Notes: generated from the sequence alone by a model not told the origin. 23,587 nucleotides of DNA from Fimousia sp045616445 (GCA_045616445.1 JAZLGR010000031.1:1-23587); one strand, 5' to 3'; shown: positions 7,697 to 15,650, counted from the stretch's first letter. Translations and numbers: made by a program.

Positions 7697-7717
7697 TATC
7701 CTATAATAAATGCGCTA

Positions 7718-8947
7718 CTATTTATTCAGTTTTCGGTAGGCAAGGGTCAGTAAGATACCAACCACACTCAGTGCACAGGCTACTAAGAAAGCCTGCTGAT
7801 AAGCACCGCTTGCCGCGTAAAGACGGCTCATAACCTGCGGTCCAAAGAATCCGGATAAGGCAAATCCAATGAACATGATGCCGTAGTTTACACTATTATT
7901 CTTAGATCCGAACTGGTCTGCTGTAAATCCAGGGAACACACCCATGAAGGAACCAAAGGCAACACCCACAACGGCAACCCCTGCATAGAAGGTTCCCACT
8001 GTTCCTGTACCAGAGATGTAGAGACAAAGCATACCAACGATGGAGCAGGCACAGCCAAGGGTTAAGGTATTGATACGGCCAATTTTATCAGAAAGGGTGC
8101 CCGCGCAAATGCGTCCCGCTGTATTAAACAATGCCAGAATCGATACGGCGGAAGCTGCGGCTGCCGGTGTCATTCCGATCATATTCTGTGCAATACCGGA
8201 TGCCTGGGAGATGACCATCATACCGGAGAATGCGCCAGAGGTTAATAAAATTAACATAATATAGAAAACAGGAGTGGACAGCATGCCCTTCCAGTCTTTG
8301 TCGTTGCTGCTTCCGGTAACATTGGCCGGAGGGGTGTAGCCAGCTGGAACGTAGCCATCCGGACACTGTTCCAGGAATAAGGTACAGACAATGATGATGA
8401 CCATGAATACTGCACCAACTGCTTTAAAGGCGAATGTTGCATCAGTCTTACCAACAATCATGGTAACAACCGGTGGTAATAATACGGAAGAAAAACCATA
8501 AGCTGCTGTGGTAAGTCCGCCAGTCAGACCTCGTTTGTCAGGGAAATATTTGACGCTGGTGGAGATGGTGCTGCCGTATGCCATGCCAAGACCAAGCCCT
8601 GCAAGTAAGCCGTAGGATACGATCAGAAAGCCGATGCTTTTGGCAAAGCCGGACAAGATCATACCAACACCGAACATGATGCCGCCGATCATGATGACTT
8701 TTTTCGGACCCAGACGGTCATTGAACCAGCCGCCGGAAATCATGGTGATCGGACCAACGGAGTTGGCAACGGTATAAACAATTGCCAGGTCAGCAACGGT
8801 CACTGCCATGCCCAGATTGCTGTTAAAATATTCTGTCATGGAAGACGCAAACACGCTCCACGCATAGATGGATCCCAGACACAGATTGGTGATATAGGCT
8901 GCGGCCAGAATGATCCAACGCTTTTTATCGATACTCATATTTTTCAA
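7718..8947 (-). CDS. MFS carrier, oxalate/formate antiporter (OFA) family
   Basis: A 409-residue integral membrane protein with about 12 helices. It has the OFA/OxlT-like opening (WIILAAAYITNLCLGSIYAWSVF, residues about 11-33), the MFS loop motif GGWFNDRLGPKKVIM after helix 2, the matching half GTLSDKIGRINTL after helix 8, and GSTISTSVKYFPDKRGLTGG in the central region. OFA carriers exchange small carboxylates such as oxalate/formate or take up lactate or pyruvate; the substrate cannot be read here. The start is TTG at 8947, because AGGAG lies 9 bases upstream, whereas the next ATG (three codons in) is 18 bases away. It is transcribed alone, with its own terminator. Confidence 0.88.
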   Translation of the reverse strand: MKNMSIDKKRWIILAAAYITNLCLGSIYAWSVFASSMTEYFNSNLGMAVTVADLAIVYTVANSVGPITMISGGWFNDRLGPKKVIMIGGIMFGVGMILSGFAKSIGFLIVSYGLLAGLGLGMAYGSTISTSVKYFPDKRGLTGGLTTAAYGFSSVLLPPVVTMIVGKTDATFAFKAVGAVFMVIIIVCTLFLEQCPDGYVPAGYTPPANVTGSSNDKDWKGMLSTPVFYIMLILLTSGAFSGMMVISQASGIAQNMIGMTPAAAASAVSILALFNTAGRICAGTLSDKIGRINTLTLGCACSIVGMLCLYISGTGTVGTFYAGVAVVGVAFGSFMGVFPGFTADQFGSKNNSVNYGIMFIGFALSGFFGPQVMSRLYAASGAYQQAFLVACALSVVGILLTLAYRKLNK

Positions 8948-8971
8948 TTACTTATTCTCCTTTCAACTCTT

Positions 8972-8999
8972 TTTATACTCTAATTGTTAATTAGCTTAA
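8972..8999 (-). promoter_or_regulatory. Weak candidate promoter of the MFS gene
   Basis: TATAAA (8972-8977) with a poor -35, TTAAGC (8994-8999), 16 bases upstream on the minus strand. The -35 region overlaps the inverted repeat GTTAA-N5-TTAAC (8986-9000), a possible regulator site. Confidence 0.35.
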
Positions 9000-9002
9000 C
9001 AC

Positions 9003-9032
9003 AAAAAAGCGCCCCAAAACAGTTGGAGCGCT
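9003..9032 (-). terminator. Terminator of the HAD-IIA gene
   Basis: Stem AGCGCCCCAA (9008-9017) / TTGGAGCGCT (9023-9032) with one mismatch; leftward transcripts continue with six U. It lies about 85 bases after the HAD stop codon and before the MFS gene. Confidence 0.8.
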
Positions 9033-9116
9033 CAACTTGCAAAATCGGCATAAATCTATTACAAAGTGTTATAGTAAAAGGAGATTACACTGTAATTTTT
9101 ATCGCGTTTTTCGATT

Positions 9117-9917
9117 TTATAACATTGCTGTGATATCTTCTAAGGAATTTACGATCATATCTGGTTTGATATCGCTGTTTGCTACATCTTCTAAAGTAGC
9201 TTCACCAGTAAGAACCATGATGGATGTTACATCACTGCCATCTGCTACTGCGATGTCTGTGTAGAGACGGTCACCTACGATTGCGATTTCGCTTGGATCA
9301 CAGCCTGTTTCTTTAATAATATAGTCTAATGTATGTTTGGTTGGTTTTCCAAAGAATTCTGGCCATCTGCCTGTGGAACCTTCTACTAATTTCGCCATGG
9401 AACCACAGTCTGGAATGAATTCGCCACCTTCAATTGGGCAGTTCCAGTCCTGGTTGATGCCGTAATATGTTGCGCCGTGACGAACATAGTGGCAAGCTTT
9501 GGAAATCTTTTCATATGTTAATGTAAGGTCGAAACCTAATACTACGATGTCTGGATCTTCATCTACTAAAGGAATGTTGAAGGATTCAAATTCATTGATC
9601 AGAGATGGAGTACCTACAACGTATACTGTTTCACCTGGATGATTTTCTAATAAGTATTTGATGATTACGTGGGAAGAGATCATCATCTGTTTTTTGCCAA
9701 TTGGAATACCCATGTTGTTTAACTTGTCGATGTATGCCTGCTGGCTCTTGGAAGAGTTGTTAGTGAAGTAGTACATCTCTCTTCCTGTTTCCTTACATTT
9801 GTCTAAGAATGCTGGTGTGAATGGGAACAGATCATTACCTAAGTAGATTGTTCCGTCCATATCTAAAATAAAACATTTAATTTCGTTAATCTTTGCCTGA
9901 TACTGTGCTTTTTCCAT
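9117..9917 (-). CDS. HAD-IIA family phosphatase (NagD/4-nitrophenylphosphatase type)
   Basis: A 266-residue haloacid-dehalogenase phosphatase. Motif I is DMDGT (19-23), with the nucleophile and acid Asp at 19 and 21; motif II is FTNNSS (51-56); Lys191 sits in GKPTKHTLDY; motif IV is GDRLYTDI (215-222). The large cap between motifs II and III marks subclass IIA, whose members dephosphorylate small sugar or glycerol phosphates, pyridoxal phosphate or nucleotides. The substrate cannot be assigned. The ATG at 9917 has GGGAGAAA upstream; an in-frame ATG at 9989 lies inside the promoter and is rejected. Monocistronic. Codon use is strongly biased toward preferred codons, suggesting good expression. 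Confidence 0.9.
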   Translation of the reverse strand: MEKAQYQAKINEIKCFILDMDGTIYLGNDLFPFTPAFLDKCKETGREMYYFTNNSSKSQQAYIDKLNNMGIPIGKKQMMISSHVIIKYLLENHPGETVYVVGTPSLINEFESFNIPLVDEDPDIVVLGFDLTLTYEKISKACHYVRHGATYYGINQDWNCPIEGGEFIPDCGSMAKLVEGSTGRWPEFFGKPTKHTLDYIIKETGCDPSEIAIVGDRLYTDIAVADGSDVTSIMVLTGEATLEDVANSDIKPDMIVNSLEDITAML

Positions 9918-9977
9918 AATAAGTTTCTCCCTGTAAAAATATGCGGTAAATAAGTAATATAATATTCCTATGCAAAA

Positions 9978-10006
9978 ACTATACCACATGTAAACCTTGC
10001 AGTCAA
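9978..10006 (-). promoter_or_regulatory. Sigma-A promoter of the HAD-IIA gene
   Basis: TTGACT (10001-10006), 17-base spacer, TATAGT (9978-9983) on the minus strand. The start point would be near 9971, leaving a leader of about 55 bases with a good ribosome site. Confidence 0.82.
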
Positions 10007-10036
10007 CATTTATTTACCAGTGGTAAGCGTTTTGAT

Positions 10037-10081
10037 TATAAAAAACGAAAGCCCTGCTGCGTCTGCAGCAGAGCCTCCGTT
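10037..10081 (-). terminator. Terminator of the fructose-type PTS gene
   Basis: A long hairpin: AACG-GCC-CTGCTGC (10044-10060) pairs with GCAGCAG-GC-CGTT (10065-10081), with small bulges around a 4-base loop. Leftward transcripts then read UUUUUUAUAA. Confidence 0.85.
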
Positions 10082-10152
10082 CATGTGTTTGTAGTTTTGA
10101 GAGATTTATAATATGTATATATTATTATGGCGTTTTTATTGTCTTACCAATA

Positions 10153-12075
10153 TTATTTGGTTACTGGCTTTTTAAGTACTCCGAGAAGTACTGCACCTAC
10201 AACAGAACCTACGAGTAATGCTACGATGTACATGATTGGGTTACCAACTGTAGCGAATACGAATACACCACCGTGAGGAGCCATTAATGTACAGCCGAAT
10301 AATTCAGATAAAGCACCTGCTACTGCGGAACCAACTACACAAGAAGGAATAACTCTTGTTGGGTCAGCAGCTGCGAATGGGATAGCAGCTTCGGAGATGA
10401 AGCAGAGACCCATGATAGCGTTAACTGGAGCACCGTTACGATCGTTGTCTGTGAATTTATTTCTGAATACTAAAGATGCGATTGCGATAGCGATTGGAGG
10501 AACCATACCACCAACCATTACTGCTGCCATTACCTGGAAACCAGCAGCTGTCTGAGCAGCTAAAGCACCTGTACCGAATACGTAAGCAGCTTTGTTGAAT
10601 GGGCCACCCATATCGATGGACATCATACCACCAACGATTGCACCAAGTAATACTGCGTTAGCACCACCAAGACCATTTAAGAAGTTGTTAAGGCCTGTGT
10701 TGATCATACCGAATACTGGGTTTAATGCTAACATTACTACGGAGATACAGAAGAGACCAATTACAGGATAGATTAACATTGGTCTTAAACCATCCATGGA
10801 CTGTGGCATCTTGTCTGTAAGTTTCTTAAGTCCGCTTACGATGTAACCAGCTGCGAAACCTGCGAATAATGCACCAAGGAAACCACCGGATACTACTGCG
10901 ATTTCACTGTTGAATGCAGAAGCGAATGTCATACCGGTTGCTGCAAGGGAACCACCTACGAAACCAACCATTAAACCAGGACGGTCTGCGATGGACATTG
11001 CGATGTAACCTGCTAAGATTGGAAGCATGAAACCGAATGCTGCGCCACCACACTGTTTGAAGAATGCAGCGATTGGTGTGTTCATACCGAAGTTGCCTGG
11101 GTTGATGCTGTAGTCATCAAGTAAGAATGCGATTGCGATAAGGATACCACCACCGATTACGAATGGTAACATGTGGGATACACCGTTCATTAAGTGTTTG
11201 TATAACTGAAGACCTTCACCAGCTTCATCTTCTGTAGCTGCGCCACCTGCATGATGGTAGATAGGAGCTTCTCCGTTAACGATTTTTTCGATTAATTCCT
11301 GAGGTTTGTGGATACCATCCTGAACCTTTGTTTTGATGACTGGTTTGCCATCGAAACGAGCCATTTCAACGTTTTTGTCTGCTGCGATGATGATACCGTC
11401 GCAGTTAGCGATTTCTTCTTTAGTTAAGATGTTCTTAGCACCGCCAGAGCCGTTTGTTTCAGCTTTAACTGCGATACCCATTTCTTTACCTTTTTCTTCT
11501 AAGGATTCAGCAGCCATGTATGTGTGAGCGATACCTGTTGGACAAGCTGTTACACATAATACTCTGTAACCACCTTTTGTAGGTGCTGGAGCTGCTTCTT
11601 TCACTTCTTCACCAAATTTTTCATCTTCTTTTGCATCGATGATGCTTAAGAATTCCTGTGGGTCAGATGTTGCTAATAATTTTGCACGGAAGTCTGCATC
11701 CATAAGGATTGTAGATAATCTGGATAATACTTCTAAGTGAACGTCGCTTCCTGTTGCTGGAGCAGCGATCATGAAGAATAAATCAGATGGGTTTCCGTCA
11801 AGAGCGTCACAATCAACACCACCAGGTACTGTAGCAGCACATAAACCAGGTTTTTTTACTGCATCACATTTTGTATGTGGGATACAGATACCATCAGCGA
11901 TTGCTGTAGGACCCTGAGCTTCACGAGCCATGATGCCTTTTTTGTAACCTTCTTTGCTTGAGATATTACCGCACTTATCATGTAAGTCGAATAATAATTC
12001 AAACACTTCCTCTTTAGAAGAAGCTTTTGTCTGAAGTGCTAAACCGTTAGCCTTCAATAAATCTGTAATACGCAT
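10153..12075 (-). CDS. fruA: Fructose-type PTS transporter EIIABC
   Basis: A 640-residue fused phosphotransferase permease. Order: EIIA (about 1-150) with the phosphorylated His at 67 in IPHTKCD; EIIB (about 169-265) with active Cys178 in VTACPTGIAHT; a short His/Gly/Ala linker; EIIC (about 293-640), multi-spanning, starting LYKHLMNGVSHMLPFVIGGG. It imports fructose (or a related sugar) and delivers it as a sugar phosphate, usually fructose-1-phosphate. The ATG at 12075 has AGGAGG six bases upstream; an in-frame ATG at 12177 lies in the promoter. Neither 1-phosphofructokinase (fruK) nor a DeoR-type FruR lies next to it, which is unusual. It is divergent from the sorbitol operon. Very strong codon bias suggests high expression. 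Confidence 0.93.
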   Translation of the reverse strand: MRITDLLKANGLALQTKASSKEEVFELLFDLHDKCGNISSKEGYKKGIMAREAQGPTAIADGICIPHTKCDAVKKPGLCAATVPGGVDCDALDGNPSDLFFMIAAPATGSDVHLEVLSRLSTILMDADFRAKLLATSDPQEFLSIIDAKEDEKFGEEVKEAAPAPTKGGYRVLCVTACPTGIAHTYMAAESLEEKGKEMGIAVKAETNGSGGAKNILTKEEIANCDGIIIAADKNVEMARFDGKPVIKTKVQDGIHKPQELIEKIVNGEAPIYHHAGGAATEDEAGEGLQLYKHLMNGVSHMLPFVIGGGILIAIAFLLDDYSINPGNFGMNTPIAAFFKQCGGAAFGFMLPILAGYIAMSIADRPGLMVGFVGGSLAATGMTFASAFNSEIAVVSGGFLGALFAGFAAGYIVSGLKKLTDKMPQSMDGLRPMLIYPVIGLFCISVVMLALNPVFGMINTGLNNFLNGLGGANAVLLGAIVGGMMSIDMGGPFNKAAYVFGTGALAAQTAAGFQVMAAVMVGGMVPPIAIAIASLVFRNKFTDNDRNGAPVNAIMGLCFISEAAIPFAAADPTRVIPSCVVGSAVAGALSELFGCTLMAPHGGVFVFATVGNPIMYIVALLVGSVVGAVLLGVLKKPVTK

Positions 12076-12138
12076 AGCGATCCTCCTAAAAAATAAATAA
12101 TGTGTATAAATGTTTATTTGTTTTTCATCTATGATTGT

Positions 12139-12167
12139 ATTATATGCTTGTTTTTGAGCAATGTCAA
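12139..12167 (-). promoter_or_regulatory. Consensus promoter of the fructose PTS gene with overlapping inverted repeats
   Basis: TTGACA (12162-12167), 17-base spacer, TATAAT (12139-12144) on the minus strand: perfect hexamers. A perfect 7-bp inverted repeat ATGCTTG (12144-12150) / CAAGCAT (12165-12171) frames the spacer. A second perfect pair, TTGAGCAA (12154-12161) / TTGCTCAA (12184-12191), has centres 30 bp apart. So strong a promoter in a sugar gene would need repression, and these repeats are candidate operators. Confidence 0.85.
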
Positions 12168-12213
12168 GCATTTTCAATCACTTTTGCTCAATTATTTCGG
12201 GTTTATTTGATTA

Positions 12214-12296
12214 TTTCCATTCATAAACAGCCACTTTCATCACTCCATTCCGTTTTTTGCACGTTTTTGAACGTTTTTATTCATTTTTCCATTCAT
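12214..12296. repeat. Direct and phased repeats in the divergent fructose/sorbitol regulatory region
   Basis: The 490-bp gap between the two divergent sugar transcription units has no gene with a ribosome site. It holds an exact 11-bp direct repeat TTTCCATTCAT (12214-12224 and 12286-12296). Between the two copies lie three CGTTTTT units starting at 12251, 12262 and 12272, 11 and 10 bp apart, that is, one helical turn. These could be regulator sites or an intrinsically bent segment. Confidence 0.5.
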
Positions 12297-12363
12297 TTCT
12301 GCTCGCTTGTAATCTCCTTAATTCTTCTATATTATACAGATAACATCCCATTCGTTCATAGAA

Positions 12364-12424
12364 TTTCCCAATCGTGGAAAATATGCGCATCAATTCACCC
12401 TTTTTCTTTATGATAGAAATAAAG
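12364..12424 (+). promoter_or_regulatory. Candidate regulator binding sites upstream of the sorbitol operon
   Basis: Two inverted repeats of the same architecture: TTTCC-N7-GGAAA (12364-12380) and CTTTAT-N7-ATAAAG (12406-12424), with centres about 43 bp apart. They lie 44-104 bp upstream of the candidate -35 box at 12468, where PRD-type activators of the MtlR/GutR group commonly bind. The binder is inferred to be the linked regulator at 15659-17578. Confidence 0.4.
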
Positions 12425-12467
12425 TAAATCGATTTAACCCTTTTCTAATCAGGAGAAATAGTCAATA

Positions 12468-12496
12468 TTAAACTTTTTAATCCTCAAAACTATACT
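12468..12496 (+). promoter_or_regulatory. Candidate promoter of the sorbitol operon
   Basis: TATACT (12491-12496) with TTAAAC (12468-12473) 17 bases upstream. The -35 is poor, which fits activator-dependent transcription. The leader would be about 63 bases, ending in AAAGGAGG before srlD. Confidence 0.5.
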
Positions 12497-12565
12497 AAAA
12501 CCACAAACCAAACAAACTCATATCATTTTTTTAATGAGACAAACAAATCAAAGGAGGATTAAAAA

Positions 12566-13381
12566 ATGAGCAATTCTTGGTTAAACCTTGAAGGAAAAAC
12601 TGTAATCGTAACTGGTGGCGCATCAGGCATTGGTAAAGCAGTTTCTCAGGGCTTTTTAAATGTAGGTGCTAATGTCGTAATCGCTGACATGGCTCCAACT
12701 GCTCCAGAAATGGAAGAAGCTCCTGGCAAATTGCTTTATGTACAGACAAATGTATGTGACGCTGCAAATGTTGAAGCAATGGTTGCAAAAGCATGCGAAA
12801 CATTTGGCACTGTAGACGCATTAGTTAACAATGCAGGCATCAACATCCCACGTCTTTTAGTAGATCCAAAAGATCCAAAAGGTCAGTACGAATTAGACGA
12901 AGCTGTATGGGATAAAGTTTGTGCAGTAAACTTAAAGGGAGTATTTTTATGTGCTCAGGCAGTAGGTCGTGTATTAGTAAACCAGGGATCTGGTGTAATC
13001 ATCAACATGGCTTCTGAAAGTGGTCTTGAAGGTTCTGAAGGACAGAGCGTATACGCAGCAACTAAAGCAGCTGTTGTATCCTTAACAAGATCCTGGGCTA
13101 AAGAACTTGGCAAACAGGGCGTACGAGTAGTTGGCGTTGCACCTGGTATCATGGAAGCAACTGGTCTTCGTACCATTGCTTACGAATCTGCACTTGCTTA
13201 CACAAGAGGCATCACAATCGATGACTTAAGAGCAGGTTATGCAAAAACATCCACTACACCTCTTGGACGTTCCGGTAAATTATCTGAAGTTGCTGATATG
13301 TGTGTATATCTTGCAAGCGAACGTTCTTCCTACGTACATGGTGTAACAATCAACGTAGCTGGTGGTAAAACAAGAGGTTAA
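12566..13381 (+). CDS. srlD: Sorbitol-6-phosphate 2-dehydrogenase (SDR family)
   Basis: A 271-residue classical short-chain dehydrogenase. It oxidises sorbitol-6-phosphate to fructose-6-phosphate with NAD. Visible motifs: cofactor loop TGGASGIG (16-23), Asp41 after the second strand (NAD preference), NNAG (88-91), Ser near 150-152 (NMASESG) and the catalytic pair Tyr163/Lys167 in YAATK. The opening WLNLEGKTVIVTGG and the insertion PKDPKGQYELDE (101-112) match the Gram-positive sorbitol-6-phosphate enzymes (SorF/GutF type). AGGAGG lies 8 bases before the ATG. It is the first gene of the operon with gutM, srlA and srlE. Strong codon bias. Confidence 0.9.
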   Translation: MSNSWLNLEGKTVIVTGGASGIGKAVSQGFLNVGANVVIADMAPTAPEMEEAPGKLLYVQTNVCDAANVEAMVAKACETFGTVDALVNNAGINIPRLLVDPKDPKGQYELDEAVWDKVCAVNLKGVFLCAQAVGRVLVNQGSGVIINMASESGLEGSEGQSVYAATKAAVVSLTRSWAKELGKQGVRVVGVAPGIMEATGLRTIAYESALAYTRGITIDDLRAGYAKTSTTPLGRSGKLSEVADMCVYLASERSSYVHGVTINVAGGKTRG

Positions 13382-13427
13382 TCATCACGAAACAGGTAGA
13401 AAGTAGCATTTAGAAGGAGAGAAAAAG

Positions 13428-13895
13428 ATGAGTTACTTTTGGATTGTTGCAATAGGTTTTCTATTCGCAAGTTGTTTACAATTTTTATTTCAGATGTATC
13501 AGATGAAAAGCTTTAACATTTGTTACGGCAGGCTCCGCCGACAGGGCAGAGTTGCGATCGGTAAATCCCGTGGATTTTTCTACGCTGGAGCAATTGTCAT
13601 GTTTGCTATCGATGAGGATGGAATCATCATTGACAGTGCTTATATGAAGGGATTTACAATGCTGGCAAAATTTAAAGACTGGAACCATTTCCTCGGATAC
13701 GATGTAGGCGCGCTTACCGAAGAAGATTGCAAACCATTGCCAGTTCCATTAAGAAGAGCTTCTCTTGACGCTTCTAAAAGCTATAATATCATTATGATGG
13801 GCGGCGAAGTGGAGGAAAGACCGGGACTGATCACAGGCGCCATCCAGAAGGTTGGCGGGGTATTATACGGTACTTCACGCAAGCAGAAAGCCTAA
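13428..13895 (+). CDS. gutM: GutM-type sorbitol operon accessory protein
   Basis: A 155-residue protein with one N-terminal membrane helix (about 4-24, FWIVAIGFLFASCLQFLFQMY) and a soluble domain containing the family landmarks YGRLRRQGRVAIGKSRGFF (about 34-52) and IDEDGIIIDSAYMKGFTMLAKFK (about 62-84). GutM/SrlM proteins are encoded in most sorbitol PTS operons and act with the regulator to activate them. AAGGAG lies 8 bases before the ATG. It sits between srlD (46 bp) and srlA (16 bp). Its codon use is less biased than that of its neighbours, consistent with a regulatory, less abundant product. Confidence 0.9.
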   Translation: MSYFWIVAIGFLFASCLQFLFQMYQMKSFNICYGRLRRQGRVAIGKSRGFFYAGAIVMFAIDEDGIIIDSAYMKGFTMLAKFKDWNHFLGYDVGALTEEDCKPLPVPLRRASLDASKSYNIIMMGGEVEERPGLITGAIQKVGGVLYGTSRKQKA

Positions 13896-13911
13896 TTGAA
13901 AGGAGATTTTT

Positions 13912-14457
13912 ATGAACGTAGTAATTAATTTAGCATCCGGTTTTATGGGATTATTTGACGTAGGAGCAGCTACATTTATCGGCTGGGTAACAGGAATCGT
14001 ACCTAAGGTATTATTACTCTTAATCTTAATGAATTCCATCATCGCATTAATCGGACAGGAAAGAATCAATAAATTCGCTAAAGTTTGTTCCGGTAACGTA
14101 ATCTTAGCATATGGTATTTTACCATTCTTAGCAGCATTTATGTTAGGTAACCCAATGGCACTTTCCATGGGTAAATTCTTACCAGAAAGAATGAAACCTT
14201 CTTACTATGCAGCAGCATCTTATCACTGCCACACAAACAGTGGTATCTTCAACCACATTAACCCAGGTGAAATCTTCATTTACTTAGGTATTGCATCTGG
14301 TATCCAGACATTAGGTTTAGACATGACTGAATTAGGTCTTCGTTACATGTTAATCGGTTTCATCGCTAACTTCATGTCCGGTTGGGCAACAGACTTCACA
14401 ACAAAAATCGTTATGAAGCAGCAGGGAATCGAATTAAGCAACGAAATGCCACAGTAG
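13912..14457 (+). CDS. srlA: PTS glucitol/sorbitol permease EIIC component
   Basis: A 181-residue membrane protein matching EIIC-Gut (SrlA/GutC) in length. Hydrophobic segments lie at about residues 5-30, 32-48, 61-82, 115-135 and 147-165. The family segment SYHCHTNSGIFNHINPGE (about 104-121) is present. It forms the sorbitol translocation path together with the C domain of SrlE. AAAGGAG lies 6 bases before the ATG. The coding sequence uses almost only preferred codons (TTA Leu, GGT Gly), suggesting high expression. Confidence 0.93.
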   Translation: MNVVINLASGFMGLFDVGAATFIGWVTGIVPKVLLLLILMNSIIALIGQERINKFAKVCSGNVILAYGILPFLAAFMLGNPMALSMGKFLPERMKPSYYAAASYHCHTNSGIFNHINPGEIFIYLGIASGIQTLGLDMTELGLRYMLIGFIANFMSGWATDFTTKIVMKQQGIELSNEMPQ

Positions 14458-14487
14458 TCAGGCAGATTGAATTAGGAGGAAAAACTT

Positions 14488-15504
14488 ATGGCAGATTATA
14501 GAGCAATTACAATCAGTAAAGGAAACGGCGGTTTTGGTGGTCCTTTAACAGTAAAACCAGAACCAGGAAAAGATAAATTAATTTACATCACTGCTGGTGG
14601 TGCAGAACCTGATATCGCAGCTAAGATCATCGAATTAACAGGCTGTGAAGCAGTAAATGGTTTCAAAACAGCAGTACCTGATGAAGAAGTATTCTTATGT
14701 ATCATCGACTGTGGTGGAACATTACGTTGTGGTATCTACCCACAGAAGAGAATCCCTACAATCAACATCAACCCAGTTGGTAAATCTGGTCCTTTAGCAA
14801 AATACATCACAGAAGATATCTACGTATCTGGTGTAACAAATGCACAGATCCAGCCAGCTGACGGCAGCGCTGCTCCAATCAAAGCAGAAGCAGCTCCTGC
14901 AAAAGAAGAAAAAGAATTCAAATACAGCGCAGACAAAAAAGTTTCCGAAACAATGGGAAGCAATGCAAAATCCAGCTTCATCCAGAAAATCGGTATGGGT
15001 GCTGGTAAAGTCGTAGCTACATTCAACACAGCTGCAAAAGACGCTGTTCAGACATGTATCAACACAATCATCCCATTCATGGGCTTCGTATCCTTATTAA
15101 TCGGTATCATCCAGGGTTCCGGATTCGGTGACTGGTTCGCTAAGTTATTACAGCCATTATGTGGTAACATCATTGGTTTATTAATCTTAGGTTTCATCTG
15201 TTCCATCCCATTCCTTAGCTGTTTATTAGGACCTGGTGCTGTTATCGCTCAGATCGTTGGTACATTAATCGGTGTGGAAATCGGTAAAGGTAACATTGAC
15301 CCATCCCTTTCCTTACCAGCTTTATTCGCAATCAATACACAGTGTGCATGTGACTTCGTTCCTGTAGGTTTAGGTTTAGCAGAAGCTGATCCTGAAACTG
15401 TAGAAGTTGGTGTACCTTCCGTATTATACTCCCGTTTCTTAACAGGTATTCCTCGAGTACTGTTAGGTTACGTTGGATCCATTGGCTTATATGCTGGCAA
15501 ATAA
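14488..15504 (+). CDS. srlE: PTS glucitol/sorbitol permease EIIBC component
   Basis: A 338-residue SrlE/GutB. The EIIB domain (about 1-120) contains the Gly-rich start ISKGNGGFGGPL and the cysteine motif DCGGTLRCGIYP (74-85), where the phosphorylated Cys lies. An Ala/Glu/Lys linker follows (about 125-155). The membrane domain (about 165-338) carries FMGFVSLLIGIIQGSGFGDW and the polar signature INTQCACDFVPVG (about 292-304). AGGAGG lies 8 bases before the ATG. It is the last gene of the operon: a terminator and a convergent regulator follow, so the EIIA-Gut gene (srlB) usually found here is absent. Confidence 0.93.
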   Translation: MADYRAITISKGNGGFGGPLTVKPEPGKDKLIYITAGGAEPDIAAKIIELTGCEAVNGFKTAVPDEEVFLCIIDCGGTLRCGIYPQKRIPTININPVGKSGPLAKYITEDIYVSGVTNAQIQPADGSAAPIKAEAAPAKEEKEFKYSADKKVSETMGSNAKSSFIQKIGMGAGKVVATFNTAAKDAVQTCINTIIPFMGFVSLLIGIIQGSGFGDWFAKLLQPLCGNIIGLLILGFICSIPFLSCLLGPGAVIAQIVGTLIGVEIGKGNIDPSLSLPALFAINTQCACDFVPVGLGLAEADPETVEVGVPSVLYSRFLTGIPRVLLGYVGSIGLYAGK

Positions 15505-15570
15505 TAAATAAGCATAGATTTCAATCATACATTCTTTCTTAAATACAATATAATAGTTACAAGTTACAAA

Positions 15571-15650
15571 AAAGAAAAGTCAAAGATTAGTTGCAACAGA
15601 TGACCTCTCTCCTTCCATCGTTGCTTGGCCACTAATCTTTGGCTTTTTCT
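15571..15650. terminator. Long bidirectional terminator between srlE and the regulator
   Basis: A 17-bp stem (15575-15591 pairing with 15631-15647) with one mismatch, AAAAG-CAAAGATTAGT / ACTAATCTTTG-CTTTT. The 39-base interior can form a smaller stem (GCAAC..GATG, about 15593-15602, with CATCGTTGC, about 15616-15624). U-rich tracts follow on both strands (GGCUUUUUCU rightward, GACUUUUCUUUUUU leftward). Confidence 0.85.

Noticed and set aside
9918..9989. N-terminal extension of the HAD-IIA protein
   Set aside because: The extension would cover the promoter -10 box and has no ribosome site; the ATG at 9917 has one.
12076..12177. N-terminal extension of the fructose EIIABC protein
   Set aside because: The 34 extra codons overlap the consensus promoter; the ATG at 12075 has AGGAGG and matches the usual EIIA start.
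12251..12285. CcpA (cre) site near the CGTTTTT repeats
   Set aside because: No alignment to the cre consensus had fewer than about two to three mismatches at core positions.
12135..12413. A 92-codon open frame on the plus strand in the divergent sugar regulatory region
   Set aside because: No ribosome site precedes it; it begins inside the fructose PTS promoter and crosses the repeats. Its composition reads as translated AT-rich non-coding DNA.
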